Counted from the stretch's first letter, positions 9,222-19,083 are shown. The stretch is DNA of 64,000 nt from Parvimonas sp035282405 (GCF_035282405.1 NZ_JAYKBP010000001.1:124001-188000); one strand, 5' to 3'. The notes: generated by a model not told the origin, from the sequence alone. Numbers and translations are program-made.

Positions 9222-10754
9222 CTATTCCCACTCGATTGTTGCTGGTGGTTTGCTTGTTATGTCATAGACAATTCTGTTTATATTCTCTACTTCATTTACT
9301 ATTCTTACGGAAACTCTGTCCAATACTTCGTATGGGATTCTTGCCCAGTCCGCTGTCATAAAGTCTGTTGTTGTAACTCCTCTTAAGGCCAGAGTGTAGT
9401 CGTATGTTCTAAAGTCTCCCATCACTCCAACTGTTTTGTTATTTGTTATAACTGCAAAATATTGGCTTATATTTTTATCTTCTCCGACTTTTGCGATTTC
9501 TTCTCTGAATATGGCATCGGCATTTCTTAAGATTTCCAATTTTTCTTCTGTTACTTCTCCCATTACTCTAATACCTAAACCGGGTCCCGGGAATGGTTGT
9601 CTGAAAACTAAATATTCAGGCATTTTTAGTTCTAAACCTAATCTTCTAACTTCATCTTTGAATAAATCTCTTAAAGGTTCTATTAAATCTTTAAAATCTA
9701 CAACATCCGGAAGTCCACCTACATTGTGATGTGATTTTATAACTTTTGCATCTCCAAGTCCTGATTCAATAACATCAGGATATATTGTCCCTTGTGCTAA
9801 GTAATCTACTTGACCGATTTTTTTAGCTTCATCTTCGAAAACTCTAATAAATTCTTCTCCGATTATTTTTCTTTTTTGCTCAGGATCTGTTATTCCTTTT
9901 AACTTTTCTAAAAATCTGTCTTTTGCATTTACTCTTACAAAATTTAATTCATCATTTTTAAAAGCTTCTTCTACCTCATCACCTTCATTTTTTCTCATAA
10001 GTCCAGTATCTACAAATACACAAATTAACTGGCTTCCGATAGCTTTTGAAAGCAATGATGCACAAACAGAAGAGTCAACACCACCTGAAAGAGCTAATAA
10101 AACTTTTTTATCTCCAACAGTTTGTTTAATTTTTTGTATTTGTTCATTCATAAAGTTTTGCATTGTCCAATCACCACTTGCATTACATATATCATAAAGG
10201 AATGATTTTATTAATTCTTTTCCTTCTTCTGAATGATTAACTTCTGGGTGATATTGAACTGCATAAATTCTCTTTTCTTCATTTTCTATTCCTGCATAAG
10301 GACATGTATCAGTATGTTGAATACAATCAAATCCTTCAGGAAGTTTTACAACTTGGTCTTGATGACTCATCCAAACCGTTGTTTCAGGTTTCATATTTGA
10401 AATAAGTTTTGAATTTTTATCTTTTATACATAAAGTTTTCCCAAATTCTTTTTTGTCTGCTTTTTCTACAATTCCTCCAAATGTTTGAGAGATTAATTGC
10501 ATTCCATAACATAATCCTAAAATTGGGATATTAAATTCAAAAATTTCTTTTTCAATTTTTGGTGCATTTTTATCATAAACACTATTAGGTCCACCAGTAA
10601 AGATTATCCCGATAGGTTTTTTTATTTTTATTTCATTAACTGCTTTATTATAGGGAACAACTTCACAATATACATTAAGATCTCTTACTCTTCTAGCAAT
10701 TAATTGGTTATATTGTCCTCCAAAATCAACAACAAGTATTAATTCATTTTTCAT
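9222..10754 (-). CDS. guaA: GMP synthase (glutamine-hydrolysing)
   Basis: 510 residues, the usual length. The N-terminal class-I glutamine amidotransferase domain shows the nucleophile elbow GLCYGMQ and a downstream catalytic His in YAVQYHPEVNHSEEG. The ATP-pyrophosphatase P-loop is LALSGGVDSSV, and the C-terminal dimerisation domain ends KPPATIEWE. The enzyme converts XMP, glutamine and ATP to GMP in the cytoplasm. It has a good promoter of its own and follows a BMP lipoprotein gene that ends in a terminator. The 3' end of guaA is a known insertion site for integrative elements in many bacteria, and the restriction island begins immediately downstream here. Confidence 0.98.
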   Translation of the reverse strand: MKNELILVVDFGGQYNQLIARRVRDLNVYCEVVPYNKAVNEIKIKKPIGIIFTGGPNSVYDKNAPKIEKEIFEFNIPILGLCYGMQLISQTFGGIVEKADKKEFGKTLCIKDKNSKLISNMKPETTVWMSHQDQVVKLPEGFDCIQHTDTCPYAGIENEEKRIYAVQYHPEVNHSEEGKELIKSFLYDICNASGDWTMQNFMNEQIQKIKQTVGDKKVLLALSGGVDSSVCASLLSKAIGSQLICVFVDTGLMRKNEGDEVEEAFKNDELNFVRVNAKDRFLEKLKGITDPEQKRKIIGEEFIRVFEDEAKKIGQVDYLAQGTIYPDVIESGLGDAKVIKSHHNVGGLPDVVDFKDLIEPLRDLFKDEVRRLGLELKMPEYLVFRQPFPGPGLGIRVMGEVTEEKLEILRNADAIFREEIAKVGEDKNISQYFAVITNNKTVGVMGDFRTYDYTLALRGVTTTDFMTADWARIPYEVLDRVSVRIVNEVENINRIVYDITSKPPATIEWE

Positions 10755-10787
10755 AAAATAGTCTCCTTAATTTTATTTAACAATAAT

Positions 10788-10816
10788 ATTATATAATAAT
10801 AACAGCAAAAGGTAAA
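10788..10816 (-). promoter_or_regulatory. guaA promoter
   Basis: On the minus strand TTTACC (10816-10811) and TATAAT (10793-10788) are separated by exactly 17 bases, about 35 bases before the guaA ATG. No purine riboswitch aptamer is seen between promoter and start. Confidence 0.6.
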
Positions 10817-10839
10817 TATTAATATAATTATTTTAATTG

Positions 10840-10866
10840 AAAAAGGAAGCTTTCGCTTCCTTTGAT
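10840..10866 (-). terminator. Intrinsic terminator of the BMP lipoprotein gene
   Basis: On the minus strand AAAGGAAGC-GAAA-GCTTCCTTT forms a 9-bp stem with a GNRA-type loop, followed by TTC and a T-rich tail. It sits just past the stop of the lipoprotein gene and before the guaA promoter. Confidence 0.85.
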
Positions 10867-10873
10867 TAATAAT

Positions 10874-11914
10874 TTATTTTACTTCTGTAGGTACTGTAAT
10901 TTTACCTTCAGCAATACTCTTCTTTAATTCTTCAATTTTTTGTTTTAATTCATTAGGAATTTTAATCTTTAATTGATCTTCTTTTCCATATGCAACGTCA
11001 ACACCATTTGTTTTTAGTGAAAATTCAATAGTTTCTCCACCTCTGAATTTTCCTTCATATAAATCTTTACCAACACTCTTAATAGCTTCATTTACTTTTT
11101 TAATTGTAGAAGCTACAACATATTCCGGTGCTAAGTAAGATTGGTCTCTATCTACACCAAAAACGAATTTTTTGTTTTCTTTTGCTGATTCGATAACACC
11201 ATTTCCTGTACCGCCTGATGCATGGAAAATCATATCAACTCCTGATGAGTACATACTATTTGCAATAGCTTTACCCTTAGTTGCGTCTCCAAAACTTTCG
11301 GCATATTGAGCAACAACTTCTACTTTTTTATTCTTGTCTTTTGCTGCTTGTTCAACACCGGCTCTAAAACCTGCTTCAAATTTTTTGATTAATGGAGATG
11401 TAATACCGCCAATGAAACCAACTTTGTTTGAAGTTGTAAGTGAGCCTGCTAAATATCCAACCAAGAATGAATTTTCATTATCTGCAAAAATTGTTCCAAT
11501 AAGGTTCTTTGGAGTATTTTCAAAAGAAGAATCAATAATTACATACTTTTGATTCGGATTAGCTTTTGCTGCCGCTTCAATATCTTTTTTCAATGCAAAA
11601 CCAATACCTGCAATTAAATCATTTTTAGAATCAAGTAAAGTTTCTAAATGTGTTTTATAATCAGAAGCTTGTTTACTTTCCAAATAAGTAGGTTTTTCGA
11701 TTATACCTTCTTTTTGTAATTCTTTTAAGCCTTCATAAGCAGATTGGTTAAATGATTGATCGTTAACACCACCAGTGTCAGTTACCATAGCATACTTAAT
11801 TGGTTTTTTAGTATTTTCTTTTTTTTCTCCTGTTTTTTCATTAGGTTTAGAAGAACAACCTGTTAAAATCATAGCACCCACTAAAAGTGCTGCGAAAGTC
11901 TTTTTAAATTTCAT
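10874..11914 (-). CDS. BMP-family lipoprotein (probable nucleoside-binding protein)
   Basis: 346 residues with a lipoprotein signal peptide. After a basic start and hydrophobic core comes the lipobox LTGC with the lipidated Cys at residue 20. The mature part begins with a Lys/Glu linker, then YAMVTDTGGVNDQSFNQSAYEGL, a hallmark of the Bmp/PnrA/Med family (motif parts TDTGGVNDQSFN and later FADNENSFLVGYLAG). Members bind purine nucleosides outside the membrane and deliver them to a ribose/nucleoside-type ABC transporter. No transporter gene is adjacent, but a matching ATPase and two permeases lie at 49135-52674, so the two loci may work together. It follows mrdA after about 70 bases and precedes guaA, and ends at a strong terminator. 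Confidence 0.9.
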   Translation of the reverse strand: MKFKKTFAALLVGAMILTGCSSKPNEKTGEKKENTKKPIKYAMVTDTGGVNDQSFNQSAYEGLKELQKEGIIEKPTYLESKQASDYKTHLETLLDSKNDLIAGIGFALKKDIEAAAKANPNQKYVIIDSSFENTPKNLIGTIFADNENSFLVGYLAGSLTTSNKVGFIGGITSPLIKKFEAGFRAGVEQAAKDKNKKVEVVAQYAESFGDATKGKAIANSMYSSGVDMIFHASGGTGNGVIESAKENKKFVFGVDRDQSYLAPEYVVASTIKKVNEAIKSVGKDLYEGKFRGGETIEFSLKTNGVDVAYGKEDQLKIKIPNELKQKIEELKKSIAEGKITVPTEVK

Positions 11915-11983
11915 ATAAAACCCTCCTAAATTATTTAGTCTAGTACATTATATATCAAAATTACTAAAATTACAATACTTTTT

Positions 11984-14900
11984 TTAATCTCCAACTAAAT
12001 TATCTCCACTATTGGAATTACTATTATTTTTTTTATCAGATTCAACATTTTCTCCTGATTCAGACTTATTATCTAGATACTGTCCAATAATATCTCTAAC
12101 AATTGGGCCACAATATGCTCCAGCTCCTCCTTGGAATATTACAGTAGCAATAGCAATTTCCGGTTTATTATAAGGTGCAAAAGAAACGTTCCAAGCATAG
12201 TTATCATATGCTTGTCCAGTAACAGGATTTACTCCACTTTTTTGTGCTGTACCTGTTTTTGTTCCAATTTCTATTGGTAAATTTTTAAAAATTTTAGAGT
12301 TTTCAGAAGTTTTAGACGCCATGTTCATTCCTTCTAAAATGTATTTTAAATTTTTAGGATTAAAACTTGATTTTTCAGTTTCAGGATCGTTTTGGAATGA
12401 AACCTTATTATCATGACTTACTATTTTTTCAATAACAGATGTTTTTATCTTTTGTCCACCATTTGCAATCATAGCCATATATCTTGCCATTTGTATAGGT
12501 GTATAAGCATTTTGTCCTTGCCCTATTACAGTATTTAGTGAGTCAGCATTAGACCAAGAAGCTTGATTTAAATAGTCAAACTTTATCATATCTGCTAAAG
12601 TAACTTTTGAATTTCCAACTGCTTCTTCAGCTTTTAATTCCAATTTCTTCAATCTTTTAATTACTTCTGTTCTTGATAGAACTGTTTCTTCATCAGTCCA
12701 ATTTACAATAGTATCAATTATTTTATTAAAGTCGTAATCTTCCTTATTTTTACCATCTAAAATATATTTATCAATTTCTTTCTCTAACTTTTGTTTTAAC
12801 ATGATTTTAGTTAGAGATTTTTTAGTATTTGAATCAGGAACAACTCCCTTGCTTTCTTTTGGAACATTTATTTCAATACCTGTTCTTTCTCCAAGCCCCA
12901 ATTCTTTTACAGTTTTTGATAAATCTTCAATTGTAATTTTAGTACCTGTTTTTTTATTTGATTTAGGATTTTCTCCTAATGCTAAAGCATAAAAATAGTA
13001 GTTACAGCTATCTCTTAAAGCAGTTCTTAAATTTTCATTTCCGTGTGTTCTTTTATATTGATTCCATATCCAACAACCAAATTTAGTATCACCAACGTCC
13101 ATTACACCTTGACAGTTAATATTTTCATTAGGATTCAATCCTTTTTCAAGAGCTGCGAGTGCACTTGCAAGTTTGAAAGTTGAACCCGGTTGTGAAATAC
13201 TTTGAGTGGCTATGTTGTATAAAGGTCTAGGAGCAAGAAAATCTCTTGCATCTTCTGGAAATAAACTTATCCAATCACTATTTGAAATTCCTGTTACAAA
13301 AAGATTTGGATCATAAGAAGGATAACTTGCAAGTGCTAAAACTTTTCCCGTTTTAACATCAAGCACAACAACTGCTCCACTTGTTGCATTTTTATGACTT
13401 TCATTAGGTCTATAACTTCCCCACTTACTTTTATACTCACTTCCATTTCTAATAGATTCCAAAGTACGTTTTAAAGACTCTTCAGCTACCTTTTGTAAAT
13501 TTGCATCTATCGATAAATATACATTTTTTCCTGGAACAGCCTGTGTTTCAGAAATTGTTTCTGTTCTATTTCCTCTATTATCGACCATTACTTTCTTTAA
13601 ACCGTCTTTTCCTTTTAATGAAGCTTCTTGACTTTCTTCAACTCCTGTCTTTCCGATAAAACTATCTGAAGAATATCCCTTATCCTTACTATATTTTTCA
13701 ATTTCATCTTGTTGCGAAATTTTCCCAATATATCCTAAAATGTGAGAAGCTAATTCCCCATTAGGATAATGTCTTATTGGTTCCATCGAAACAGTAAATC
13801 CCTTATTATTTTCAAATTTTTCCTTTATATGAGAAACACAAGGTTCAGAAATACCATAAGTAAGAGTAATAGGAATATATGCCTTGTCTCCTTGTAATTC
13901 AACTTTTCTATTTAAAACTAAATAACTATAAGCATTATAATCATCCAAATTTTCAATGGAATATGTCTTTTTTAAAGTTGAGAATAAGCTTTCTGCTGTA
14001 TAATCGTCTTTAATTTTATATCTATTTTTTATTTCTGTTCTGTTAATATTATAAACATAATCAAATGATTTACTTGTTATAGAAATTTTTAAAATAATAT
14101 TATTTTCGGTATTTACTTCTTGAGCAACAGTTTTTATATCATCAGATAAAACAAAATCATAAAGTAGACCATTTTCTTCTGCAATGGAAATTAAATGAGT
14201 TAAAGGTTCAATATCTTTTTTCGCATTATCTTTATAATTAAATTGTACTTTTTCCTTATCTTTTTCATCTTTAACTAATGTATATTCAACATTTGCATCA
14301 ATATTTTTTTCCTCTAATTTCTTTAATAAAATCTCAGCAGGAATAATCTTATTTCCTTTTTTATCAACTTTTACATAACTCAATAATTTATCCATGGTAA
14401 ATTTTCTAACCATATTATAAAAATCATCTTTTGCACTAGTTTCTAGAGTTACCTTTGAATTTTGTCTATTTAATTCTGATTTTATTAGTAATAAATTATA
14501 TCTATTCAAATCAACCAATGGACTTAATTCTATATTTTTTAAAAGATTTTTTTTCTTTAATTCTTCATAAACTAATTTTCTAGCCAAAGGTTGATCTAAT
14601 ATTTTTCTTATTATTGACTTATCATCTTTTACTAAATCGGCAACATGTGAATAAATTCCCTTAGAAAGGTCTTTACCTTTTGCATATTCTTCATATTTTT
14701 TATCCTTAGAGAAACTTATATCTCCACTATCTACATCAAAAAAATCACTTGGAACATATATTCCTTTAAGTTGTAAATCTCTTATAACTTTTTTTATGAT
14801 ATAGTATGAAAATTTTGATGAAGAATTTTTTTCAATTCTAAGTTTTAAAATATCTTCTACCAATTTATTTTCTAAAATTATATCCAAAACTTTTTCTTTG

Positions 14901-15337
14901 GGAGATTTTTGTTCAGTAAAATAATCTACATCTGAAGAATATACAAAATAATTAATTCCTAAAAAATAATCATCAGTATCCCAACTTGCACCATCTTTAT
15001 TAAGTATTCTGGTTAATTCTTCAATTTTACTTACTTTCTCATCTTTATTTAATCTATTAAATTCATCTTTTAAAATCTGAACAGCTGGACTCGTCTTTAC
15101 TCCTGCTAATAATTTTCCATTTCTATCATAAATATTACCTCTAGGAGCTGTTATTTTCACATCTTTAAGTCTATTATTATCTGCTTTATCTCTGTAGTCA
15201 TCACCATTTATTATTGTTAAATGAAATAGTTTTACAACAAGTGCAATCATTAAAATAAATAAAATGGAATAAACTATCTTATATCTTAATTGTCTATCAT
15301 TAATCTTTTCTAATTTATTCTTGTCAAAAATTTTCAT
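11984..15337 (-). CDS. mrdA: Penicillin-binding protein 2 (elongasome transpeptidase), unusually long
   Basis: 1117 residues with one N-terminal membrane anchor (about 20-45, IVYSILFILMIALVVKLFHL). The pedestal region begins with RGNIYDRNGKLLA. All three transpeptidase motifs are present: S719-T-F-K722, S777-C-N779 and K1027-T-G. Class B PBP2 crosslinks peptidoglycan during cylindrical growth with MreBCD and RodA. It is much longer than classical PBP2 (about 630 residues). Extra sequence lies between the N-terminal motif and the SxxK region, and a charged insert of about 70 residues lies between SxN and KTG. The C-terminus is an Asn/Ser-rich tail. It directly follows mreD, completing mreB-mreC-mreD-mrdA. 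No rodA is in the window. Confidence 0.95.
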   Translation of the reverse strand: MKIFDKNKLEKINDRQLRYKIVYSILFILMIALVVKLFHLTIINGDDYRDKADNNRLKDVKITAPRGNIYDRNGKLLAGVKTSPAVQILKDEFNRLNKDEKVSKIEELTRILNKDGASWDTDDYFLGINYFVYSSDVDYFTEQKSPKEKVLDIILENKLVEDILKLRIEKNSSSKFSYYIIKKVIRDLQLKGIYVPSDFFDVDSGDISFSKDKKYEEYAKGKDLSKGIYSHVADLVKDDKSIIRKILDQPLARKLVYEELKKKNLLKNIELSPLVDLNRYNLLLIKSELNRQNSKVTLETSAKDDFYNMVRKFTMDKLLSYVKVDKKGNKIIPAEILLKKLEEKNIDANVEYTLVKDEKDKEKVQFNYKDNAKKDIEPLTHLISIAEENGLLYDFVLSDDIKTVAQEVNTENNIILKISITSKSFDYVYNINRTEIKNRYKIKDDYTAESLFSTLKKTYSIENLDDYNAYSYLVLNRKVELQGDKAYIPITLTYGISEPCVSHIKEKFENNKGFTVSMEPIRHYPNGELASHILGYIGKISQQDEIEKYSKDKGYSSDSFIGKTGVEESQEASLKGKDGLKKVMVDNRGNRTETISETQAVPGKNVYLSIDANLQKVAEESLKRTLESIRNGSEYKSKWGSYRPNESHKNATSGAVVVLDVKTGKVLALASYPSYDPNLFVTGISNSDWISLFPEDARDFLAPRPLYNIATQSISQPGSTFKLASALAALEKGLNPNENINCQGVMDVGDTKFGCWIWNQYKRTHGNENLRTALRDSCNYYFYALALGENPKSNKKTGTKITIEDLSKTVKELGLGERTGIEINVPKESKGVVPDSNTKKSLTKIMLKQKLEKEIDKYILDGKNKEDYDFNKIIDTIVNWTDEETVLSRTEVIKRLKKLELKAEEAVGNSKVTLADMIKFDYLNQASWSNADSLNTVIGQGQNAYTPIQMARYMAMIANGGQKIKTSVIEKIVSHDNKVSFQNDPETEKSSFNPKNLKYILEGMNMASKTSENSKIFKNLPIEIGTKTGTAQKSGVNPVTGQAYDNYAWNVSFAPYNKPEIAIATVIFQGGAGAYCGPIVRDIIGQYLDNKSESGENVESDKKNNSNSNSGDNLVGD

Positions 15338-15350
15338 ACATCTACACCCA

Positions 15351-15854
15351 CTAAAATCTAAATTTTCTTTTCTTAAACACTTTTTTTATAACATAATTAC
15401 ATATCAAATATAATATAACATTTAAAATCATTTCAATAATTATCGGACCTTTTAAATATTTAATAAGACCTACTGAGGACGAATTTTCTAAAAACATATA
15501 AATTATTGTATTCATAACCCAATAAAACAATGTTGCAACAACTGTAATTATTGATCCTGAACGGATATCTCCTTTGTTTATAGAGTCCTCATTATATCCT
15601 ACTATAAATCCAATCATATAATATATTAATGCTCTTATCCCAATTACTTTTGAAAACAAACTATCTTCAATAATACCAAGAACAATTCCTGAATAACCAG
15701 ATACATAAGATCCAAAATTCATAGCGATAGCAACAACTAATGCTAAACTCATATTTGCCTTAGAACTAAATATACCAAAATTTGGTAATATGGCTGTTTG
15801 TATCATTATACTAGCAAAAAACATTAACACAACTTTTAATCTATTCATTGCCAT
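15351..15854 (-). CDS. mreD: Rod shape-determining protein MreD
   Basis: About 167 residues, highly hydrophobic, with five to six predicted membrane segments and a basic tail (VIKKVFKKRKFRF). MreD is the integral membrane component of the elongasome. Several Met codons lie near the start; I chose the one at 15852-15854 because it sits 7 bases after AAGGA, whereas the upstream ATG at 15860 is too close to it. The start overlaps the end of mreC, as is common in mre operons. Identity rests on topology and its place between mreC and mrdA as much as on sequence. Confidence 0.88.
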   Translation of the reverse strand: MAMNRLKVVLMFFASIMIQTAILPNFGIFSSKANMSLALVVAIAMNFGSYVSGYSGIVLGIIEDSLFSKVIGIRALIYYMIGFIVGYNEDSINKGDIRSGSIITVVATLFYWVMNTIIYMFLENSSSVGLIKYLKGPIIIEMILNVILYLICNYVIKKVFKKRKFRF

Positions 15855-16704
15855 CACCATTTCCTTTTAATACAAACACTCTAAATAAAGTTGTAAAATC
15901 AACTGGAGATTTCACACTTATCTTTTTTTCTAAACCATTTTCTGAAGTATTTACATCTGTAACTTCTCCAATATATAAATTTCTAGGAAATACACCACCT
16001 CGACCTGAAGTAACTAGTTTATCTCCAGCCACGACATCTGCATCTGATTTATACATAAATCCAGAAAGTAAATTGTTCTCTTGCCCATTTATTGCTCCAT
16101 ATGATTGCGTTCTTACCACATTAAATGAAACATTACTTGAAGAGTCAACTAAACTAGATACTTTACTCCAATTATATCCAACCTCTATTACTTTTCCAAC
16201 AACTGCTTTAATATAAGTGTTTTCATTTTCTCCAACAGTTCCCTGAACTATAATATCTCCAACTTTAACTCCATCTTTACTACCTTTATTTATATTAAAT
16301 CGTATAAGCAAACTATTGTTATCCAATGCAATTACATTTGCACTTAAAAGATTTTCTTTATTCTTTAAGTACAAATTGTATTCATTTTTTAAAAATTCTT
16401 CTTTTGCAATAATATTCTCCATACTTACATTTTTTTCTTTAAGTTCTGCATTTTCAATTTTTAATTTTTCGTTTTCTTCTCTAATTGCTTTTGATCCAAA
16501 AATACTTTTAAAAACCTCTTTTGAACTTGCGATAGAAGAATAAACAATTCTTGAAATTGAATTAGTTACGGTTCCTATAGCATTTTCTCCAATATTCATA
16601 ATAGAAGAATTACTACTGAAAAAAATTATAGAACTCAAAATTATTACTGTAGTGAAAAAAGAAATTTTCTTTTTTCTTGCTTTAATATTTCTAAATCTAT
16701 TCAT
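15841..16704 (-). CDS. mreC: Rod shape-determining protein MreC
   Basis: About 287 residues. A basic N-terminus (RNIKARKKK) precedes one membrane anchor, then a coiled-coil region (EENEKLKIENAELKEKNVS) that forms the dimer helix. Two beta-barrel domains follow, containing GDIIVQGTVGENENTY and VTSGRGGVFPRNLYIGEV, typical of MreC. It scaffolds PBP2 and MreD outside the membrane. The start used here (ATG at 16702-16704) has AGGAGA eight bases upstream and overlaps the mreB stop by 8 bases. A longer in-frame reading to 16737 has no comparable ribosome binding site. Confidence 0.95.
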   Translation of the reverse strand: MNRFRNIKARKKKISFFTTVIILSSIIFFSSNSSIMNIGENAIGTVTNSISRIVYSSIASSKEVFKSIFGSKAIREENEKLKIENAELKEKNVSMENIIAKEEFLKNEYNLYLKNKENLLSANVIALDNNSLLIRFNINKGSKDGVKVGDIIVQGTVGENENTYIKAVVGKVIEVGYNWSKVSSLVDSSSNVSFNVVRTQSYGAINGQENNLLSGFMYKSDADVVAGDKLVTSGRGGVFPRNLYIGEVTDVNTSENGLEKKISVKSPVDFTTLFRVFVLKGNGDGNE

Positions 16705-17719
16705 TATTCTTTCTCCTATTATTTTTCGCTCTTGCATTATTAGCCAATATACTTGCTCCAGAACAAGTGCAAGTCAATGGATTATCAACAACATTAATTG
16801 CTATTCTAAGTTCATTTTGCAAATATTCTACACAACCATTAATTTTAGAACAACCACCAGTTAAAAATATACCATTTCTTAAAACATTTCCTGTCATTGA
16901 TGGAGGAGTTTTTTCCAAAATAACTTTTATCGCATCAATAACTGCGTTAAAAAGTGGGAATAATGAAGAAGTTATATCTTTTCCATATATTGTGGCATTT
17001 CTAGGCATTCCACTATTTACATCTCTTCCAAATATTGAAAGATTATTAGTAATATTACTAGTTATAAATGATGATAAATTAATCTTTATGAATTCAGCTG
17101 TTTCTTTATCTATCATTAAATCATATTTATTTTTTACAATATTTATGATATCATAATCTATTGAATCTCCACCAATATCTACAAATTTTGAAGCAACAAC
17201 ACCTCCCAAACTAACTAATGAAACATCAACTGTTCCTCCACCTACATTAGCTATAATACTTCCTGATGGCTCTAATGCAGGAAGTCCCATTCCAATCGCA
17301 GAAGCAACTGCACTTGGAATAAATTCAACACTTCTTGCACCAGAATAAATCACACAATCTTCAATAGCTCTTCTATCAACCTCAGATATTCCACTAGATA
17401 TGGCAATATGTACCTTTGGATGAAAAACTGAAAATGTTGACTTTGCTTTTTTCAATAAATTTGTAAGCATTACCTGTGCTATTTCAAAATTTATTATTTT
17501 TCCTCCCTTTATAGGTGCTAATGTTATTATATTATCAGGAGTTTTCCCCTCCATACTTTTTGCTTTTTCTCCAACTGCAACAATTTCATAGTTATTTAAG
17601 TCAACTGCAACTACAGAAGGCTCCATTATCTTTCCATCTTTTCTTTTTGAGTAAATTAGAGTATTAGATGTTCCTAAATCTAAAGTTAAATCTTCCCCTA
17701 AAATCCACGAAAAACTCAT
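16697..17719 (-). CDS. mreB: Cell shape protein MreB (actin-like)
   Basis: 340 residues with the actin-fold phosphate loops: DLGTSNTLIYSK near the N-terminus, the second phosphate motif NVGGGTVDVSLVS, and the adenosine loop FLTGGCSKING near residue 295. MreB filaments under the membrane direct the elongasome. The first loop reads DLGTSNTLIY rather than the common DLGTANTLVY, a mild divergence. The C-terminus is basic and Asn-rich. The gene starts 13 bases after radC and leads directly into mreC. The firmicute order radC-mreB-mreC-mreD is kept. Confidence 0.95.
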   Translation of the reverse strand: MSFSWILGEDLTLDLGTSNTLIYSKRKDGKIMEPSVVAVDLNNYEIVAVGEKAKSMEGKTPDNIITLAPIKGGKIINFEIAQVMLTNLLKKAKSTFSVFHPKVHIAISSGISEVDRRAIEDCVIYSGARSVEFIPSAVASAIGMGLPALEPSGSIIANVGGGTVDVSLVSLGGVVASKFVDIGGDSIDYDIINIVKNKYDLMIDKETAEFIKINLSSFITSNITNNLSIFGRDVNSGMPRNATIYGKDITSSLFPLFNAVIDAIKVILEKTPPSMTGNVLRNGIFLTGGCSKINGCVEYLQNELRIAINVVDNPLTCTCSGASILANNARAKNNRRKNNE

Positions 17720-17732
17720 TTTTTTACCTCTC

Positions 17733-18596
17733 TTATCTCATTAATCCTTTTTCTTTTAAACTTACATATTTATTATATCCAATTATAATATGGTCTAATA
17801 ATCTAATTCCAACTAAGTCTCCTACATCTTCTAATCTTTTTGTTATATCTATGTCTTGTGAACTAGGAGTTGGATCTCCACTTGGATGATTATGCAAACA
17901 AATAATACTATTTGCTCCATATCTCAAAGCATATTTAAAAACTTCTCTTGGATGAACTATGGATGAGTTCAAATCTCCTTTGGATATTTCATTCCAAGAT
18001 ATTATTTTGTTCTTTGTATCTAGTAATAAAACATAAAAATGTTCTTTCATTTCATCTCTTAATATGTTCATAAAGATATCAGCTACACTTTTAGGTGAAC
18101 AAAACGAAAAATTATCAACACATTCTCTCATATTCAACCTTTTAAAAAGTTCTAAAGCTGAAACCAAACTACATGCTTTAGACAAGCCAATTCCATCAAT
18201 TTCCATCAAATCATTAATTGTAATCTCACTAATTCTATGAAATTTACTCATATATATCCATAGTTTTTTTGAAAGTGTTAACACATCTTCTTTTTTTGAA
18301 CCACTTCGAATTAAAATAGCTAAAAGTTCATATTCTGATAAACTTTCAGGACCAAATTTATAAAGTTTCTCTCTTGGCTTATCTGTTTCGTTCAATTCAT
18401 TTATTGAAATAGTAAAAGTTTCAATATCTTTATATTCGACATTTTTTAAGCTATTTACTTCATTAATTGTTTTATCACCAAAAGATATTTCTTCTTCTTT
18501 AATTTCTTTTTCAAATGATTTCATATCCTTTGTTTTTTCATTTTTTAAAAATACTTTTAAATCTTTTAAAAAATCATCATAATTATAATTTGACAT
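17733..18596 (-). CDS. radC: RadC/UPF0758 family JAMM-domain protein
   Basis: 287 residues. A helix-hairpin-helix part (LLAILIRSGSKKEDV...LMEIDGIGLSKACSL) precedes a JAB/MPN+ domain with the zinc motif HNHPSGDPTPSSQD and an upstream acidic residue in EHFYVLLLDTKNK. The family is named RadC but a DNA-repair role is not established. The first 65 residues are an extra charged extension not usual in the family. The 5' end overlaps the end of the HepA-like gene by 14 bases, and mreB follows after 13 bases. Some firmicutes carry maf next to radC; none is here. Confidence 0.92.
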   Translation of the reverse strand: MSNYNYDDFLKDLKVFLKNEKTKDMKSFEKEIKEEEISFGDKTINEVNSLKNVEYKDIETFTISINELNETDKPREKLYKFGPESLSEYELLAILIRSGSKKEDVLTLSKKLWIYMSKFHRISEITINDLMEIDGIGLSKACSLVSALELFKRLNMRECVDNFSFCSPKSVADIFMNILRDEMKEHFYVLLLDTKNKIISWNEISKGDLNSSIVHPREVFKYALRYGANSIICLHNHPSGDPTPSSQDIDITKRLEDVGDLVGIRLLDHIIIGYNKYVSLKEKGLMR

Positions 18597-19083
18597 AATA
18601 ACCTCTTAAAATTTTATACATATAATTTGAAATAACACCAACTAATATGCCTGTAAAAATTCCAATCATCCCTAAAAAAGGAATAAAATTAACCAAAGTT
18701 TTTGTATTTAAAAGAATCATAGAAACTAGTATTTGAACCATAACATGGGAAACAGAACCTAAAACACTTATTCCTATTAAACTTAAAAATTTACTACAAA
18801 ACTTATTTAATAAATACATAACAATAATACTTGTAAATCCTGCAGTAAAATTATATATAAAACTTATTGGATTTCCTAAAATCATTACCAATAAAATAGC
18901 CTTTAAAAATGAAATAAAAAATGCTTCCTTAAAACTAAATAATAAAATAGAATTTATTATTATTATATTTGACAATCCTAATCTCACATTTGGTATAGGA
19001 ATAGGAATATAATATTCCAGTAATGAAACAATTAAAGCTACTGAAACAAATAATGAAATTAAAACTACTTTTTTTGCTTTCAC
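18583..19083 (-). CDS. HepA/Gx-transporter-like membrane protein
   Basis: 166 residues with about five membrane segments. The stretch PIPIPNVRLGLSNI followed by a hydrophobic helix is characteristic of the family annotated as heptaprenyl diphosphate synthase component I or Gx transporter. Despite the name it is an integral membrane protein resembling small-molecule transporter S-components, and its true role is not settled. It starts at the very end of the NusG-domain-II gene and runs into radC, so the three are translationally coupled. Confidence 0.8.
   Translation of the reverse strand: MKAKKVVLISLFVSVALIVSLLEYYIPIPIPNVRLGLSNIIIINSILLFSFKEAFFISFLKAILLVMILGNPISFIYNFTAGFTSIIVMYLLNKFCSKFLSLIGISVLGSVSHVMVQILVSMILLNTKTLVNFIPFLGMIGIFTGILVGVISNYMYKILRGYYVKL

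Noticed and set aside
9219..9240. attL/attR pair at the guaA end
   Set aside because: No second copy of the guaA terminal sequence was found by eye elsewhere in the window, so no att site is annotated.
16652..17156. Plus-strand frames over mreB and mreC
   Set aside because: Low-complexity shadows of well-recognised genes.
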